From: CAYLZN01 sp964387935
Lineage (GTDB): Bacteria; Acidobacteriota; Vicinamibacteria; Vicinamibacterales; JAFNAJ01
Assembly (NCBI GenBank): GCA_964387935.1
Contig: CAYLZN010000331.1
Span: forward strand, 1 to 6,427
DNA length: 6,427 nt
Direction of reading: 5' to 3'
The position numbers and the translations under genes are program-made. Below are positions 6,218 to 6,427 of this stretch, piece by piece; position 1 is the first letter of the stretch; every line of letters starts with the position of its first letter. The notes under the pieces were generated by a model. That model saw nothing but the letters and a program-made list of their open reading frames with translations. It made no database searches and was not told the origin of the DNA.

Positions 6218-6427
6218 TATCGCCACAGCCCCAGTTGGTCGAGCCGGATGTCCTCCTGTTCCTGCTTCCGGATGTAGTCGCGGATCACCGCCTCGTCCCG
6301 CCCGACCGTCGAGACGAAGTAGCCGCGCGCCCAGAAATGCTCCCCCACGAAGTTCCGCTTCCGCTCGCCATCCACCCGCGCCAAGTGGATCGCGCTCTTC
6401 CCCTTCATGAACCCGATCACTTGCGCC
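6217..6427 (-). CDS. tnpA: IS200/IS605-family Y1 transposase TnpA, C-terminal part
   Basis: TnpA is a small HUH/Y1 single-strand transposase that excises and inserts the element through a 5'-phosphotyrosine intermediate. The visible frame is open to the window edge and gives 69 full residues before the TAG at 6217-6219. Recognisable segments are GFMKGKSAIHLAR, KRNFVGEHFWARGYFVST and VGRDEAVIRDYIRKQEQED. The tyrosine of RDYIRKQE (codon 6274-6276) is the expected catalytic residue. The HUH metal-binding motif and the start lie to the right of the window; whole proteins are about 130-150 residues, so roughly half is present. The GTG at 6418-6420 is internal and not the start, since the in-frame residues before it (AQ) continue the family match. 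No stop or frameshift is visible, so the copy may be intact. It is convergent with lemA. Confidence 0.9.
   Translation of the reverse strand, partial: AQVIGFMKGKSAIHLARVDGERKRNFVGEHFWARGYFVSTVGRDEAVIRDYIRKQEQEDIRLDQLGLWR

Larger units (their letters stand above)
6115..6427 (-). mobile_element. IS200/IS605-family insertion sequence, 3' (right) part, cut by window edge
   Basis: The element is recognised from the C-terminal part of its Y1 transposase and, downstream of that gene, a run of GC-rich hairpins ending in a strong one at 6123-6141. Hairpins near the end of the element are what TnpA of this family recognises as single-stranded DNA. The right boundary should lie close to that last hairpin, between it and repeat copy B; 6115 is an estimate. 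These elements make no terminal inverted repeats and no target duplication, so the exact end cannot be read from one side. There is no sign of a tnpB in the visible part. Confidence 0.75.

Noticed and set aside
1..6427. A novel defence, toxin-antitoxin or CRISPR-type system
   Set aside because: All protein genes belong to well-known families (PDH complex, LemA, IS200 TnpA). No direct repeat-spacer array, nuclease or toxin gene could be seen on either strand.

Overview
The window is GC-rich throughout, with tightly packed coding and GC-ending codons. It looks like chromosome from a high-GC, Gram-negative-type bacterium. The homodimeric (AceE-type) pyruvate dehydrogenase, the LemA lipoprotein and the IS200-like transposase occur in many such lineages. 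An Acidobacteriota-like or proteobacterial host is plausible, but nothing here fixes the phylum.

Positions 1-4897 hold a minus-strand operon for the pyruvate dehydrogenase complex, transcribed right to left: aceE (E1, 895 aa, complete), then aceF (E2, 563 aa, two lipoyl domains, complete), then lpd (E3, first 163 residues, running off the left edge). The intergenic gaps are 22 and 6 nt and the genes are surely co-transcribed. Together the products convert pyruvate, CoA and NAD+ to acetyl-CoA, CO2 and NADH: E1 decarboxylates pyruvate on thiamine diphosphate, E2 carries the acetyl group on its lipoyl arms to CoA, and E3 reoxidises the lipoyl groups.

Positions 4898-5433 are a 536-bp divergent intergenic region. 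It contains a short palindrome between the aceE ribosome binding site and its start codon, a long imperfect stem-loop at 5046-5119, and the first copy of a 91-bp repeat at 5218-5308. It ends with a -10-like box placed exactly where a leaderless lemA transcript would need it.

Positions 5434-6021 encode a LemA-family lipoprotein on the plus strand. Three bases after its stop codon a second copy of the 91-bp repeat begins in inverted orientation (6024-6114; about 85% identity, ungapped), so lemA is bracketed by inverted repeats. Beyond it, from about 6115 to the right edge, is the 3' part of an IS200/IS605-family element on the minus strand: four GC-rich hairpins in a row (6123-6217), then the C-terminal 69 residues of the Y1 transposase with its catalytic tyrosine.

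The coding content is conventional. The parts worth a second look are the non-coding structures: the inverted repeats around lemA, the hairpin array at the IS end, the leader stem-loop, and the possible leaderless start of lemA. I saw no tRNA, rRNA, CRISPR array or defence system.
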